Source: an uncultured Clostridia bacterium
GTDB lineage: Bacteria > Bacillota > Clostridia > Christensenellales > Borkfalkiaceae
Length of the DNA: 64,000 nt
Assembly: GCA_934271275.1 (NCBI GenBank)
Contig: CAKQRD010000001.1
Location: 62,001-126,000 of the forward strand
Direction: 5' to 3'
Below the pieces are notes generated by a model. The model made no database searches, was not told the DNA's origin, and was given only the letters and a program-made list of their open reading frames with translations. This document shows positions 24,826-34,958 of this stretch, one piece after another. Position 1 is the first letter of the stretch. The number at the start of each line of letters is the position of its first letter. The position numbers were made by a program, and so were the translations under genes.

Positions 24826-25058
24826 TCGTTTTTCCTTTTATTTTTTACAATTAAACAGTCCGCTCGGTCGCTTGCACACGCCTTTTTAAGCTTACGCGAC
24901 TATCTTTCGTTATTCAAGATTTTTTCCCAAAAAAGATTTTTTCGGCACTATTATTCTCCGACGATATTTTCGACGGAATCCTTTCCCGATAACGTTATTT
25001 CCCTGCGAGTTTTTTCCGACAAGCTTTTCCCGTCAAAATTATTCCCAGACATACGGGG

Positions 25059-25787
25059 TTACTTTCCGAGGCTTGCGATATAGTTTTTATACCCTTCCTC
25101 GTAAGTCTTTTCTTCGCGGATAAGCTCCGCTTTGCCGCTTCTTATATAATCGACGAGTTCTTTTTCGTTTTTCAAGTTTTCGGGAACGAGCAACCCTCCC
25201 GTAACGGGCTGGTCTTCGTGATGAAAGTCCGTACCGGAAAGAGGAACAAGCCCGTTTTTTAAACAAAACTCGGCAGCAAGGTCGTTGTCGTTACGGTGGT
25301 GATAATGCCCGTTGAACGCTTCCGCACCGTGCATATACGCGGGATCGCCCGTGATGACGTGCGGGCGAAACGGGTGAGTCTGATACATAAAAAGCCCGTT
25401 TTCTTCCGCAAGCTTAAAAAGCTCTTTCTGATTAAGTTCGTAAAGCGCGGGAGCTTCGAGGAGAAAATTTTCGTCGAAGCCGTACAGCATAAATTCCTGA
25501 TAGCCGTCCGTTCTTTCCGTTTTCGTCTGCACTTCCGCGCCGATAAATGTCTTTATGCCTCTCGCCGCAAATTCCTCCTTCGCCGTTTTTGCGAGAAAGA
25601 AAAACCCGCGAAGCTTTTCTTTTAAGGTTTCCCCTTTATAAGCGTTTATCGAAGGGAAATTGTAGTGATTAGTGACGACGACTGCCCCATACCCCGCTTT
25701 TTTATAAATATCCGCCTGCAATTCTATCGGGGTGGTGGCGCAGGAGCTTCCGCCGAACGTGTGGCAATGCGTTTCAAGTTTTATCAT
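25059..25787 (-). CDS. PHP-domain metal-dependent hydrolase
   Basis: 242 residues. The PHP metal-site motifs appear in order: ETHCHT (His7, His9), TNHYN (about residue 40), GAEVQT, YQTHPFRP and the final SGTDFHH. PHP proteins include histidinol-phosphate phosphatase and nucleoside-monophosphate phosphoesterases; this one is a stand-alone PHP domain and I cannot assign the substrate. The ATG at 25787 follows a GGAGGAG site; an in-frame upstream extension lacks one. No operon partner is evident. Confidence 0.85.
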   Translation of the reverse strand: MIKLETHCHTFGGSSCATTPIELQADIYKKAGYGAVVVTNHYNFPSINAYKGETLKEKLRGFFFLAKTAKEEFAARGIKTFIGAEVQTKTERTDGYQEFMLYGFDENFLLEAPALYELNQKELFKLAEENGLFMYQTHPFRPHVITGDPAYMHGAEAFNGHYHHRNDNDLAAEFCLKNGLVPLSGTDFHHEDQPVTGGLLVPENLKNEKELVDYIRSGKAELIREEKTYEEGYKNYIASLGK

Positions 25788-25906
25788 AAGCCTCTCCTCC
25801 GTATAAATCCGTTCGTCGCGATTAAATAACGACAAAAATACAAAAGGGAGACTGCGACGTAATCAGCCGCAATCCCCCGCCGCTTTATAGCGTTCGTTTC
25901 TGTAAA

Positions 25907-27847
25907 TTAACCGATAATATCTGCGTATCTGTCCGCGTAAACGGTAACTCTTCCGCTTTCCTCGTAACGATATTTGTTCACGAGTTCGTTTCTCGCCTTG
26001 GTTTTAGCGTTTTCCACCGCGGTGGAAACGATACTGTCGGTAAGAACGTAAAGATAATTGTCCGTGTCCTCGAAGTCCGCATAGTCAGCCATCATGTCCG
26101 CGAAATAAGCTTCGGGATCGGCTACCCCGCACTCCGTTTTGAGATATTCTTTAAGGTCTGCGGACTTGATTTCGAGCTTCTTCGCAAAGAACATAACGTG
26201 ATAGCCGTAGTCGGAAGCGACGATAACGTAGCTTTCCGAGCCGCTTTCGAGAAGCTTTCTTCCCGCCTTTGCAAAGGTGGTAACGTATTCTTCCGAATTT
26301 CCGCCGTCAACCGCGGGCTTGATAACGTAACCGTTCTGGTTGGAGAGCGAGCTGCTGTCGGTGGAGAAAGCAAAGATAAGTTCTTTAATCTTCGCGTCGT
26401 ATTCTTCCACGCCCGAAAGCTTGTGCAGCTTGCCGTCGTATACGGACGCGCCGAGGTCGCCGTAATCTTCCGTGGTATCGGTGCCGCTTAAATAACCGTT
26501 CATAAAGGTTAAGAACTCGTCGAGACCGAAATACTTAACGCTTTCCACGCCGTATTCGGGCGAGTAAACGTGACCGTGTTCGTCTTTGCCGTACCACTCG
26601 TTGCCGTTGTCGTCTTTCTCTATAATCTCGCCGTCCTTATTAAGCCAATTTACCTTGCCTTGGAAAGGAAGGCTGTTTTTTGCGTCTTTCGCAAAGGTGT
26701 AGTCGCCGGTGAAAACGTATTCGTTCTTGCTTTCGTCGAACTTCCCGTCGTAACCCGCAAGCACCCACGAAGAACGAAGGTCGCTTACTACGGTGTTTTT
26801 AAGAACTGCCGCGCGGAGTTCGTCGTATTTCTCGTCCGAAATATTGTCGTTATCCGTTCTTATCGCTTCTATTTCCGCTTTCTGATAATCGTTCACGCCG
26901 AGAAGAAGGTTATAAACGTATCCGTAGCTTCCGAACGCGCTGTAAACTATGGGTTCGGTAGCGGTGGTGGAAGAAAGCGCGGATACGAATTCCGATTCGC
27001 TCCATTTCTTCTGTTTTTCGTAAATCTCGGTATATTTTGCGGCTACCGCGGCGAAATCGTATTTCGCGCGTTCCGCTTCTTCTATGCTCTTTTCATAAGC
27101 GGTTATAAGTTCGTTTTCGTAGTAACTTTTAAGGGTTTGCTTATAATAGTCGGTAGTTTTAAGGTCTTTGTTGTCGTAATCTCCGAGAAGCCCGTTGTTT
27201 TTGAAGAGCTTAACCACGCCGTTATAGCTTTCTTTGCGGTGTTCGGTGTCCATATCATTTAAGAGAAGACTCGTTTTCACGTTGGTGTCCGCAATATAAG
27301 CGTTCTTTTCTGCGTCAGAAGTTTTACTTTCCGCTTTGGTCGCTCCCGAAGGAACCGTTCTCGCCGTGCCGACGGTGCTGTCTCCCGCGGCTTCTTCGTG
27401 GTCGTGATTCACGCTCGACATAAGGTCGTTGATAGCCTTAATCGCGTTATACTTCGCGTCGCGAAGCTGCGTTTCGTCCAAAAACTTCGCTACGGGATAA
27501 GCCGCCGTCGTGTCCGCGTCCGCAACGTTCTTTGCGGGAGTGGTTTTAACGGCTTCCTGAACGATTATTCTTGAAGAAATAAGATTATCGAGAATAAGCT
27601 CGAACGCGCGCTTCTGGGTATATCCGTAATACTGAACGTACATATAGCCGTAGTTAAGATATCCGAGAATCATATCTTTTTTCTTGATTTCGTCTTTATC
27701 GGCGTCGTCCGAAATCTGAACGGTTGCCACCGTCTGTTCCATATCCTTATTGCTGTCGGTAGTCACAAGGTTGCAACCGGCAAGCGAGGCTATCGCTAAA
27801 ACGAGTGCGAGTATCAAGCTAAAAAGTGTAACGAGCCGTTTTTTCAT
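25907..27847 (-). CDS. Foldase-like lipoprotein (SurA_N/PrsA-type)
   Basis: 646 residues. A lipoprotein signal (6-24) with lipobox SLAGC (Cys25) comes first. Residues about 40-110 contain KKDMILGYLNYGYMYVQ and AFELILDNLISSRIIVQEAV, the pattern of the N-terminal chaperone helices of SurA/PrsA proteins. The rest is hydrophilic, with a C-terminal segment SYVIVASDYGYHVMFFAKKLE that resembles the end of a parvulin domain. It lies just downstream of mfd, where a peptidyl-prolyl isomerase often occurs in Clostridia. The ATG at 27847 is chosen over GTG at 27859 because the AAAGG site overlaps the latter. Foldase activity is inferred, not shown. Confidence 0.65.
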   Translation of the reverse strand: MKKRLVTLFSLILALVLAIASLAGCNLVTTDSNKDMEQTVATVQISDDADKDEIKKKDMILGYLNYGYMYVQYYGYTQKRAFELILDNLISSRIIVQEAVKTTPAKNVADADTTAAYPVAKFLDETQLRDAKYNAIKAINDLMSSVNHDHEEAAGDSTVGTARTVPSGATKAESKTSDAEKNAYIADTNVKTSLLLNDMDTEHRKESYNGVVKLFKNNGLLGDYDNKDLKTTDYYKQTLKSYYENELITAYEKSIEEAERAKYDFAAVAAKYTEIYEKQKKWSESEFVSALSSTTATEPIVYSAFGSYGYVYNLLLGVNDYQKAEIEAIRTDNDNISDEKYDELRAAVLKNTVVSDLRSSWVLAGYDGKFDESKNEYVFTGDYTFAKDAKNSLPFQGKVNWLNKDGEIIEKDDNGNEWYGKDEHGHVYSPEYGVESVKYFGLDEFLTFMNGYLSGTDTTEDYGDLGASVYDGKLHKLSGVEEYDAKIKELIFAFSTDSSSLSNQNGYVIKPAVDGGNSEEYVTTFAKAGRKLLESGSESYVIVASDYGYHVMFFAKKLEIKSADLKEYLKTECGVADPEAYFADMMADYADFEDTDNYLYVLTDSIVSTAVENAKTKARNELVNKYRYEESGRVTVYADRYADIIG

Positions 27848-27957
27848 ATATTTTTTCACCTTTACAATTGTCTTTGTAGTTTTCTGTTCGTATATTTTTC
27901 GATATACCCATTAAGTATATACTATCGACGGGAAAAATGCAATCGTTTTTACCATTT

Positions 27958-30900
27958 TTATTCGGCATTTTTCTTATTTTCGGCGGAAGTTGCCGCCGCA
28001 TACGCCAGAAAATCGCGCACGAGCAGCAGCATTTCGTAATTATCCCTTTTGTCCCTTTTGAATACGATCTTGGGTTGTCCTGTCATCACCACGGCGGTTT
28101 GCTTTGAAAATTCGTCCAGCGCACGCTGCAAGCCTTCGTTCGCGAACGCCTTGTAATTATCGAATTCGAGCGAAGTTTCGGTCTTCGTTACCGTAAGAAG
28201 CTCCGTTCCCACCCCCATCGCGAGCCGCTTCGCCGCGGAAATAAGTATAAGATTTTCGGTCTCTGCGGGAAGTTCTCCGTAGTTATCCGTGAGCGCGGAT
28301 ACAAGCTCCTTTTCCTCCTTTTCGGAGCTTAATTCCGCAATCTCCTTATAAACGTCCATTCGCGCGCTCTTGCTTTCTATATAAGAATCGGGAATGAAAG
28401 CGGAAAGGCGCACGTCGAGTTCGGGTACCCGCTCTTCTTTTCCCGCAAGCTCTTCCCGCAACAATTTTGAATACAGTTCGTAGCCTATCTTATCCATATG
28501 CCCGTGCTGTTCCGCGCCGAGAATATTGCCCGCACCGCGTATTTCAAGGTCGCGCATCGCTATTTTAATACCGCTTCCCATCTCCGTAAATTCGGTTATC
28601 GCGGTAAGTCTGTCAGCCGCGGCGTCGCTTAAAATTTTGTCGCGCTTAAACGTAAAATACGCGTAGGCGAGCCTGTCGCTTCTGCCTACCCTGCCTTTAA
28701 GCTGATACAGAGTGGAAAGCCCTAATCTGTCCGCGTCTATAACGATAAGGGTGTTCGCCTTGGGAAGGTCTATACCGTTTTCGATGATAGTCGTGGAAAT
28801 AAGCACGTCCGTTTCGCCTTCGTAAAAGGAAAGAACGTTCTTTTCCATGGTCTTTTCGTCCATTCTGCCGTGACAGACGGTAAATTTCAGGTCGGGCATG
28901 AGCGCGCGCACGCGTTCGGAAAACCTGAAAATGCTTTCCACGCGGTTATAGAGTATAAAAGCCTGTCCGCCTCTGTTGATTTCGCGAGTGATTGCGTCTT
29001 TTATCAAAGCGTCCGTTTCTTCGGTGACGTAAGTCTGTACCGGCAGCCGTTTTTTCGGCGGAGTATTTATAACGCTGATCGGACGGATTCCCGAAAGAGA
29101 GATATGCAAAGTTCTCGGAATAGGCGTCGCGGTAAGAGTTATCGCGTCCACGTTCTTTTTAAGCAGTTTGATTTTTTCTTTATGTTCCACGCCGAACCGC
29201 TGTTCCTCGTCGAGAACGAGAAGCCCGAGGTCCTTAAAACCTACGTCTTTACTCAAAAGTCTGTGCGTGCCGATAATAAAATCTATCTCTCCGTTTTTAA
29301 GTTTTCGCAAAATTTCCGCAACTTCTTTATCGCTTTTAAAACGGTTAAGGCACGCCGTTTTCACTCCGAATCCCGCAAAACGTTTGACCGCGGTGTTATA
29401 GTGTTGCTCGGTAAGAATGGTAGTCGGGGCAAGAAGCGCGGCTTGCTTTCCGTTTTCCACCGCCCTGAACACCGCCCTGAAAGCGACTTCCGTCTTGCCG
29501 AAGCCTACGTCCCCGCAAACGAGTCTGTCCATAACCCGTTCGCTTTCCATATCCTTTTTTATATCCTCGTCCGCGGCGACCTGATCGGGCGTTTCTTCAA
29601 ACGGGAACGCCTCGTCGAACGCCTTTTCGAGTTCTTCGTCCGAAGAAAAAGGAAAACCCGCAAGCGCGTTTCGCTCGCTGTAAAGTTTTTTAAGGTCGAA
29701 AGACATCTTTTTGATGCTTTCTTTAACCGCCGCCTTAATCTTCTCGAAATCCGCGCCGCCTATTTTAGAAAGCCGCGGGCTTTTTTCCGCGCCGAGATAG
29801 CGGGTTAAAATATCCATCTGCTCGACGGGAACGTATAAAACGTCGCCGCCCGAATATTCTACCGAAATATAATCTTTAGTGCCTTCCGAAGTGGTGATTT
29901 TTTTGTTGCCGAGAACCCTGCCCACGCCGTGCGTTTCGTGAACGCAGAAGTCGCCTGCGGCGGGCGCGGTGAAAAAAGTCTGTTTTTTGCTCCTCGGTCT
30001 TTGCGCTTTTTCGCGGGATTTGGCGTACAAATCGGAAGTGCCGATAACCGCAAGCTTTTCCTCGTGAAAAACGAAGCCCTTGCCGAACGTTTCGGGGGTG
30101 GAAACCGCACCGGCGAGCGGGAAATTCGCTCCGAGCGCGCACGGCACGTTATTGTCCGATAAATCGAGACAAAGCTTTTCCGCGCGTTTTTCTTCACCCG
30201 CAAAAAGCAAAACCCTGTACCCGCCTTTCAGCCAGTTGTCCGCGTCGCGATATATTTCCGAAAAATCTCTGTGATAATCGGACACGGCGGAAACGGCGGG
30301 ATTTATAATATCCTGCGGATTGAAAAAGGGAACGGCGGTAGCCAGCGACTGCACCGAGTGAACGTTGGCGTGCGCAAACTCGTCTTTTATAAATTCGAGT
30401 CCGAAAAAGTTTTTTTTCGCAAAAGAGAACACCTCGCCGCTTTGATAAAGGGCGGCAAACCTTTCGGTAAATTCGCGCTCGTATAAAATCGCCGTACCCT
30501 CCGCGCGCTTCGGCTCGTCGATTATCATAACGCAATTTTCGGGCAAAGCGTCGAAAATACTTCCGAAATTATCCGCAAGCGGACTCATCGTCGAAAAAGC
30601 CGAGCCGTCGCCCGCGGTAACGGCGGTTATAAGGTCGTCCGCAACTATTTTAAGGCGGGAAAACGCGCCCTTCGGCGCGGCGCGAAGCTCTTCCCTTATA
30701 ATTTTCTCAAAACCCGAAATCGTTTGTTCTGAAAAACAGAATTCCTGTGCGGCAAGAATTTCAAGCTCGGTCTGAAACCCGAGGTTTTTGCGCGTTTCGG
30801 CATCTACCTTTTTAATACTGTCCACCGTATCGCCGAAAAAATCCGCGCGAAACGGCTGATCGGAATCTATCGGGAACACGTCCAGAACGTCGCCGCGAAC

Positions 30901-31389
30901 CGAGAAAACGCCTTTCGCGTCCGCTTCGTCCGCGCGCCTGTACCCCATCGCCACAAGCTCTTTCACAACGAGCAGCGGATCTATCTCTTCGCCCGTTTTC
31001 AGAACGAGTTTTCTGACCGAGCGCGGGAATGGCTGCATAAGCGTTTCTATCGGCAGAACTATTATATCCGCGGTTTTAAGCTTTTCCGCCGCGGCGATTC
31101 TTGCGTATACGCTCTCTCTCGAAAAGGCTTTTGCTGATAAAAGAAGTTCGTCCTCGGGCGGAATATACACCGTGTGCTTGCCGAGTTCTCTGAACGCGCG
31201 AAGCGCGGCTTCCGCGGACACGCCGTCTCTCGCGCAGTATAACACCGGCGAAGAAACGGAAGCGGCAAGAATATGCTTAAAGCTTTCGGTAACGCCGAAA
31301 ACCGCCGTGGACTTGCCGCGGCGGACGTTTTCGGTAAATTTCTTCACCGAGTTATCGAAATTATTAAGCTGTAAAAGTTTTTCAAGCAT
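27958..31389 (-). CDS. mfd: Transcription-repair coupling factor Mfd
   Basis: The DNA translocase that removes stalled RNA polymerase and recruits UvrA. Its 1143 residues are the standard length. An N-terminal UvrB-homology region lies at about 1-340. The RNA polymerase interaction domain (about 475-540) has DFCVHETHGVGRVLG. The RecG-like motor has Walker A GDVGFGKT (626-633), a DEEQRFG box and TATPIPRTL. The TRCF regulatory domain is at the end. It follows pth (82 bp) and precedes the foldase-like lipoprotein. Together with uvrA and uvrB the window carries most of this organism's excision repair input except UvrC. Confidence 0.97.
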   Translation of the reverse strand: MLEKLLQLNNFDNSVKKFTENVRRGKSTAVFGVTESFKHILAASVSSPVLYCARDGVSAEAALRAFRELGKHTVYIPPEDELLLSAKAFSRESVYARIAAAEKLKTADIIVLPIETLMQPFPRSVRKLVLKTGEEIDPLLVVKELVAMGYRRADEADAKGVFSVRGDVLDVFPIDSDQPFRADFFGDTVDSIKKVDAETRKNLGFQTELEILAAQEFCFSEQTISGFEKIIREELRAAPKGAFSRLKIVADDLITAVTAGDGSAFSTMSPLADNFGSIFDALPENCVMIIDEPKRAEGTAILYEREFTERFAALYQSGEVFSFAKKNFFGLEFIKDEFAHANVHSVQSLATAVPFFNPQDIINPAVSAVSDYHRDFSEIYRDADNWLKGGYRVLLFAGEEKRAEKLCLDLSDNNVPCALGANFPLAGAVSTPETFGKGFVFHEEKLAVIGTSDLYAKSREKAQRPRSKKQTFFTAPAAGDFCVHETHGVGRVLGNKKITTSEGTKDYISVEYSGGDVLYVPVEQMDILTRYLGAEKSPRLSKIGGADFEKIKAAVKESIKKMSFDLKKLYSERNALAGFPFSSDEELEKAFDEAFPFEETPDQVAADEDIKKDMESERVMDRLVCGDVGFGKTEVAFRAVFRAVENGKQAALLAPTTILTEQHYNTAVKRFAGFGVKTACLNRFKSDKEVAEILRKLKNGEIDFIIGTHRLLSKDVGFKDLGLLVLDEEQRFGVEHKEKIKLLKKNVDAITLTATPIPRTLHISLSGIRPISVINTPPKKRLPVQTYVTEETDALIKDAITREINRGGQAFILYNRVESIFRFSERVRALMPDLKFTVCHGRMDEKTMEKNVLSFYEGETDVLISTTIIENGIDLPKANTLIVIDADRLGLSTLYQLKGRVGRSDRLAYAYFTFKRDKILSDAAADRLTAITEFTEMGSGIKIAMRDLEIRGAGNILGAEQHGHMDKIGYELYSKLLREELAGKEERVPELDVRLSAFIPDSYIESKSARMDVYKEIAELSSEKEEKELVSALTDNYGELPAETENLILISAAKRLAMGVGTELLTVTKTETSLEFDNYKAFANEGLQRALDEFSKQTAVVMTGQPKIVFKRDKRDNYEMLLLVRDFLAYAAATSAENKKNAE

Positions 31390-31471
31390 ATTCTTTACGT
31401 TTACCGAATAAATTTTTCTGCGTCGTTTGCCGCCGTCATCTGAGCTATCCCACTATCCGCGATAGCAACGC

Positions 31472-32050
31472 TTATACCGTTTTGATGCGGTTATATTTTT
31501 GCATAACCCTGTCGATCGGTTCGCCCTTCGCAAACTCCGCCGCCGCCGCGCCCGCCGCGTGAACGGAATTTTTGAAAAGCTCCTCGTCCTCTTTTTTAAT
31601 TCCCGAAAGCACGAGGTTTATGAGCGGAATACGGCAATCGCCGCCCTGATTAAAGCCTATTCTGATTCGAGCGAAATTTTCCGAACCCAGCTCTTTTATA
31701 ATGCTTTTCATACCGTTATGCGTACCCGCCGAGCCGTTTTCTCTTATGCGGAGCGCGCCCTTCGGCAGATCGTAGTCGTCGTAAATCACCACGATGTCTT
31801 TAAGGTCTGTTTTATAAAAGGATATAAGCTCGCGCACGCTCTCGCCGCTTAAATTCATATAAGTGAGCGGTTTTGCGATAAGTATTTTTTCGCCGCCGAA
31901 GCGTGTTTCCGCCACGAGCGCGCGGCATTTTTCCTTCGTAAACTCCGTGCCGAGAATTTTTGCCGCTTCGTCCGCGCCCATAAAACCGAGGTTATGAAAG
32001 GTATTAAGATATTCTTTATCGGGATTGCCGAGTCCTACTATAAGCTTCAT
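31472..32050 (-). CDS. pth: Peptidyl-tRNA hydrolase
   Basis: Recycles tRNA from peptidyl-tRNA released by stalled ribosomes. Its 192 residues match the family. Active-site positions are visible: GLGNPDKEY with Asn9, His19 (TFHNLGF), TYMNLSGESV, and HNGMKSI. It is encoded between prs (upstream, 88 bp) and mfd, the classic prs-pth-mfd order of Firmicutes, and probably shares the prs promoter. Confidence 0.97.
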   Translation of the reverse strand: MKLIVGLGNPDKEYLNTFHNLGFMGADEAAKILGTEFTKEKCRALVAETRFGGEKILIAKPLTYMNLSGESVRELISFYKTDLKDIVVIYDDYDLPKGALRIRENGSAGTHNGMKSIIKELGSENFARIRIGFNQGGDCRIPLINLVLSGIKKEDEELFKNSVHAAGAAAAEFAKGEPIDRVMQKYNRIKTV

Positions 32051-32138
32051 AAAATGGTTTCCTAAAAAAATTTCCCGTAACCGCCAAAAAAGCCGACTTG
32101 CGGCTTTTTCGGGATTTTCGTGTTTCGTTGTGTATTTA

Positions 32139-33092
32139 TCAGTCCTCGTAAATCGCGGAAAGCGAAGCGTCGCTGTAAACGGATTTTATCGCTCTCGCAA
32201 AGTATTTGGCGACAGAAATAATCTTGAATTTGGGATTGTTTCTTATCTCGTCCGGAATGTCAATGGTATCTAACACCACGAGCTGTTTTATGGGCGAAGC
32301 GTTAAGTCTTTCGATAGCGGGACCGCTCAAAACGCCGTGCGTGCAACACGCGTAAACCTCTTTCGCACCGTTTTTGACGAGGGCTTCCGCGCCCTGACAA
32401 ATAGTCCCCGCGGTATCTATCATATCGTCTACCATAAGGCAGGTTTTACCCGCCACGTCGCCGACGACGTTCATAATCTCTATCGCGTTGGCCTTGGGGC
32501 GGCGTTTATCCACTATTGCGAGCGAAGCGTCCACTCTCGAAGCGAAGTTTCTCGCTCTGCCGACGCTTCCCACGTCCGGAGAAACGACTACCCAGTTTTC
32601 GTCCATTTTGTTTTTGAAATATTTGGCGAGAAGCGGCGCGCCGTAAAGATGGTCTACGGGGATATTGAAAAAACCCTGAATCTGCGCCGCGTGGAGATCC
32701 ATCGTCATAACCCTGTCCGCGCCTGCCGCCGCAAGAATATCCGCGACGAGTTTTGCCGTAATCGGATCTCTGGGGCGAGCCTTTCTGTCCTGACGAGCGT
32801 ATCCGAAATAAGGCATAACCGCGGTGATTCTGCCCGCAGAAGCGCGTTTGCAAGCGTCGATCATAATGAGCAGTTCCATAAGGTTATCGTTGACGGGCGC
32901 GCTGGTCGTCTGGATAATGAACACGTCCTTACCTCTGACGGTCTGCGGCAGGGTGATGCTTATTTCCCCGTCGGAGAATTTGCCCACCTCCGCGTCGGAA
33001 AGCGGGAGTTTAAGTTCCGCGGCGATAGCCTCCGCAAGGCGGCGGTTAGAATTGCCGGTAAGGATTTCGATAGTGTTGCCGTGTGTAATCAT
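32139..33092 (-). CDS. prs: Ribose-phosphate pyrophosphokinase
   Basis: Makes PRPP from ribose 5-phosphate and ATP for nucleotide, histidine and NAD synthesis. It has 317 residues, a normal class I size. The flexible-loop segment PYFGYARQDRKA, the metal-binding MDLHAAQIQGFF and the PRPP loop MVDDMIDTAGT are all present. AGGAG precedes the ATG. It is first in a unit with pth and mfd, driven by 33141-33169, with a palindrome GCGTAC-N5-GTACGC at the start point that may be a regulatory site. Confidence 0.97.
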   Translation of the reverse strand: MITHGNTIEILTGNSNRRLAEAIAAELKLPLSDAEVGKFSDGEISITLPQTVRGKDVFIIQTTSAPVNDNLMELLIMIDACKRASAGRITAVMPYFGYARQDRKARPRDPITAKLVADILAAAGADRVMTMDLHAAQIQGFFNIPVDHLYGAPLLAKYFKNKMDENWVVVSPDVGSVGRARNFASRVDASLAIVDKRRPKANAIEIMNVVGDVAGKTCLMVDDMIDTAGTICQGAEALVKNGAKEVYACCTHGVLSGPAIERLNASPIKQLVVLDTIDIPDEIRNNPKFKIISVAKYFARAIKSVYSDASLSAIYED

Positions 33093-33119
33093 TTATAAAA
33101 TTTCTCCTAATGTAACTTT

Positions 33120-33136
33120 GCGTACATATGGTACGC
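33120..33136. promoter_or_regulatory. Palindrome GCGTAC-N5-GTACGC at the prs start point
   Basis: Perfect 6-bp half-sites around ATATG, located at the predicted +1 (about 33134-33135) of the prs promoter. Candidate operator; the regulator is unknown. Confidence 0.4.
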
Positions 33137-33140
33137 TTAT

Positions 33141-33169
33141 ATTGTAGAATAAAAAACGGGAATAGTCAA
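33141..33169 (-). promoter_or_regulatory. Promoter of prs-pth-mfd
   Basis: TTGACT (33164-33169), a 17-bp spacer and TACAAT (33141-33146) on the minus strand. Confidence 0.8.
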
Positions 33170-33414
33170 GGGTATTTAAAATTTTATGGAACGAAAACCC
33201 GACTTTTTTAAGGGCTTTAAGATTTTTACAAAAACTGCAGCGCAATCTGTGCGGCGCGCTCCGCGTTCTCTCCTTCCCATCGGCTATGCTTTACACGGCG
33301 CGTCCCCGTTTTCTCTCTCCGCTCGGGAAGGCTTTACGCGGCGCGGTTTGCGTCGTTTTTATAAAGCTTTTTAACCCGCTTTTCCCTATTTCGCGGGGAA
33401 ACGCCCGTAATTCG

Positions 33415-33443
33415 TTGCAAAAGAGAATAAAAAGTGCTAAAAT
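33415..33443 (+). promoter_or_regulatory. Promoter of the Wzz-like gene
   Basis: TTGCAA (33415-33420), a 17-bp spacer and TAAAAT (33438-33443), 28 bp before the ATG, with GGAGGG in between. Confidence 0.7.
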
Positions 33444-33471
33444 GTCCTTATAAAAATTCGGAGGGAATTTT

Positions 33472-34806
33472 ATGAACGGCAAAAACGACGAGCTTACCTT
33501 GGGTCAGCTCGGCAAAGTATTCAAAAAATCATTGAAGCGCACGGCTATATATCTTCTCTCAAGCCTGCTGGTCGCGGGCGCGATACTTTTTTCGGCGCGG
33601 GCGATAACGAGCGTGCCTTCGTACTCGACGGCGATAACCTATTCCGCCGCAAACGAAAACTCGCTCGAACGGTTAAAGCAATATAAAAGCACCGCCGTGT
33701 CGAACGCGCTGAAAACCGCGGGCATAGGCGTTGAGAACGCGGACGAAGCGGTTAAAAACCTCACCGTTTCCGCAGAAACGCCCAAAGAAATCGCGGAAGG
33801 CGAAACGTTCGTGCCGAAAACCTTTACCCTGTCTCTCAAAAAAAGCGGCAAATTAAAGCTTACGGGCAGCGAATACAAAAATCTTCTCGACGAAATAGCG
33901 AACGAATATAAAAAAGCGTTTGCGGCAAGCTTTTTCCCGAGCATTTCCTTCGGGAGCTACGACGAAAATTCTTCTTCGGAATATTTCGCGCTTGCGGACG
34001 AGCTGAACGAAAGCGTTAAAGGCGCGTACGAAATTCTTTCCGAATACATTACGCAGAACCCGTCGCTTGCGGCGTTCGTTTCCGCGGACGGCAAATCCTC
34101 CGCGCAGACCGTTTTGAACGATTTTTCGACGGTCGCCAAAAAGCTTTCGGGGCTGCTTGACGAAATAGTGATAAGCGGCGCGGAAAAGAGCGAGGGCGCG
34201 CTTAAAAAGCACCTGAATCTTTCGGCGGCGCGCGCGACTGCGGAAGCCGAAAAATACGCCGCGAGATACAACGAAGCAAACGCCAACCTCGCCGCGTTTA
34301 TGAACACCATAAAGGAAATAGAAACGGGCGCTGACGGCGTGACCGTGATAAAATACGACAATTCGGAATTTTTGAGACTTTATAAAGAGTTTTCGGAAAT
34401 GAGCAGGCTGAAAAACGCCGCCGAAGAACGCAACGCGGTGATAAGCGGGTATCTTGCGAACCTGTCCGAAACTCCCGCTTCCGCGGCTAAAACCGCCGAA
34501 ATAAGCAAGACCTTATCCGAGCTGTTTACGAAGTCCGCAGTCATAATCGATAATTACAGAAGCCTTGCGAAGGAATATAACGAAACGGTATATCTTGCGA
34601 AAGAAGTTTCCGTCAAATACCCCGCGAGGGCGATAAACGACAGCCCCGTAAGCGTTAAAATGATAGCGGTACTTATGATTGCGGTGGCGATAATCGCGTA
34701 TATCGCGGCTTTCTCTAAAACTTACGGAATATGCAAAAGAAACGGCTTCGAGAGCGGAGAAAGTTCCCCCGAAAAGCACGAAGAAGAAGCCGAATTGAAA
34801 TTCTGA
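33472..34806 (+). CDS. Wzz/YveK-like chain-length determinant family protein
   Basis: 444 residues. A short cytoplasmic start leads into a membrane helix (about 24-46), then a long helical extracytoplasmic region (about 50-390, with coiled-coil-like Ala/Glu stretches), then SVKYPARAINDSPVSVKM and a second helix (about 395-418). A transmembrane-coil-transmembrane layout with a Pro-containing segment before helix 2 is the polysaccharide co-polymerase (Wzz) plan. It would set chain length together with the Wzy-like polymerase at 37582. The central domain is highly diverged. It lies convergent to the glycan genes, with its own promoter and terminator. Confidence 0.65.
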   Translation: MNGKNDELTLGQLGKVFKKSLKRTAIYLLSSLLVAGAILFSARAITSVPSYSTAITYSAANENSLERLKQYKSTAVSNALKTAGIGVENADEAVKNLTVSAETPKEIAEGETFVPKTFTLSLKKSGKLKLTGSEYKNLLDEIANEYKKAFAASFFPSISFGSYDENSSSEYFALADELNESVKGAYEILSEYITQNPSLAAFVSADGKSSAQTVLNDFSTVAKKLSGLLDEIVISGAEKSEGALKKHLNLSAARATAEAEKYAARYNEANANLAAFMNTIKEIETGADGVTVIKYDNSEFLRLYKEFSEMSRLKNAAEERNAVISGYLANLSETPASAAKTAEISKTLSELFTKSAVIIDNYRSLAKEYNETVYLAKEVSVKYPARAINDSPVSVKMIAVLMIAVAIIAYIAAFSKTYGICKRNGFESGESSPEKHEEEAELKF

Positions 34807-34839
34807 TATATATAACGCATAAGAAATAAAATTAAATTC

Positions 34840-34882
34840 GCGCCGCGGCGAAAAATTTTTCGCCGCGGCGCGCTCTTTTTTA
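34840..34882 (+). terminator. Terminator of the Wzz-like gene
   Basis: A 16-bp stem (34840-34855 with 34856-34871, AAAAATTTTT centre) followed by GCTCTTTTTTAA on the plus strand. Confidence 0.9.
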
Positions 34883-34958
34883 AGTTGATTTTCGTTCTTT
34901 TCTTTGAGTATTTTTCTTTTCGGGGTTATTTAGTTTTATATTTTTTAATTATATCTTT

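Larger units (their letters stand above)
33093..33471. other. Divergent intergenic region between prs and the Wzz-like gene
   Basis: 379 bp. It contains the prs promoter (33141-33169), a palindrome at 33120-33136 and the promoter of the plus-strand gene (33415-33443). The middle (33180-33400) shows no supported gene or RNA. Confidence 0.6.
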
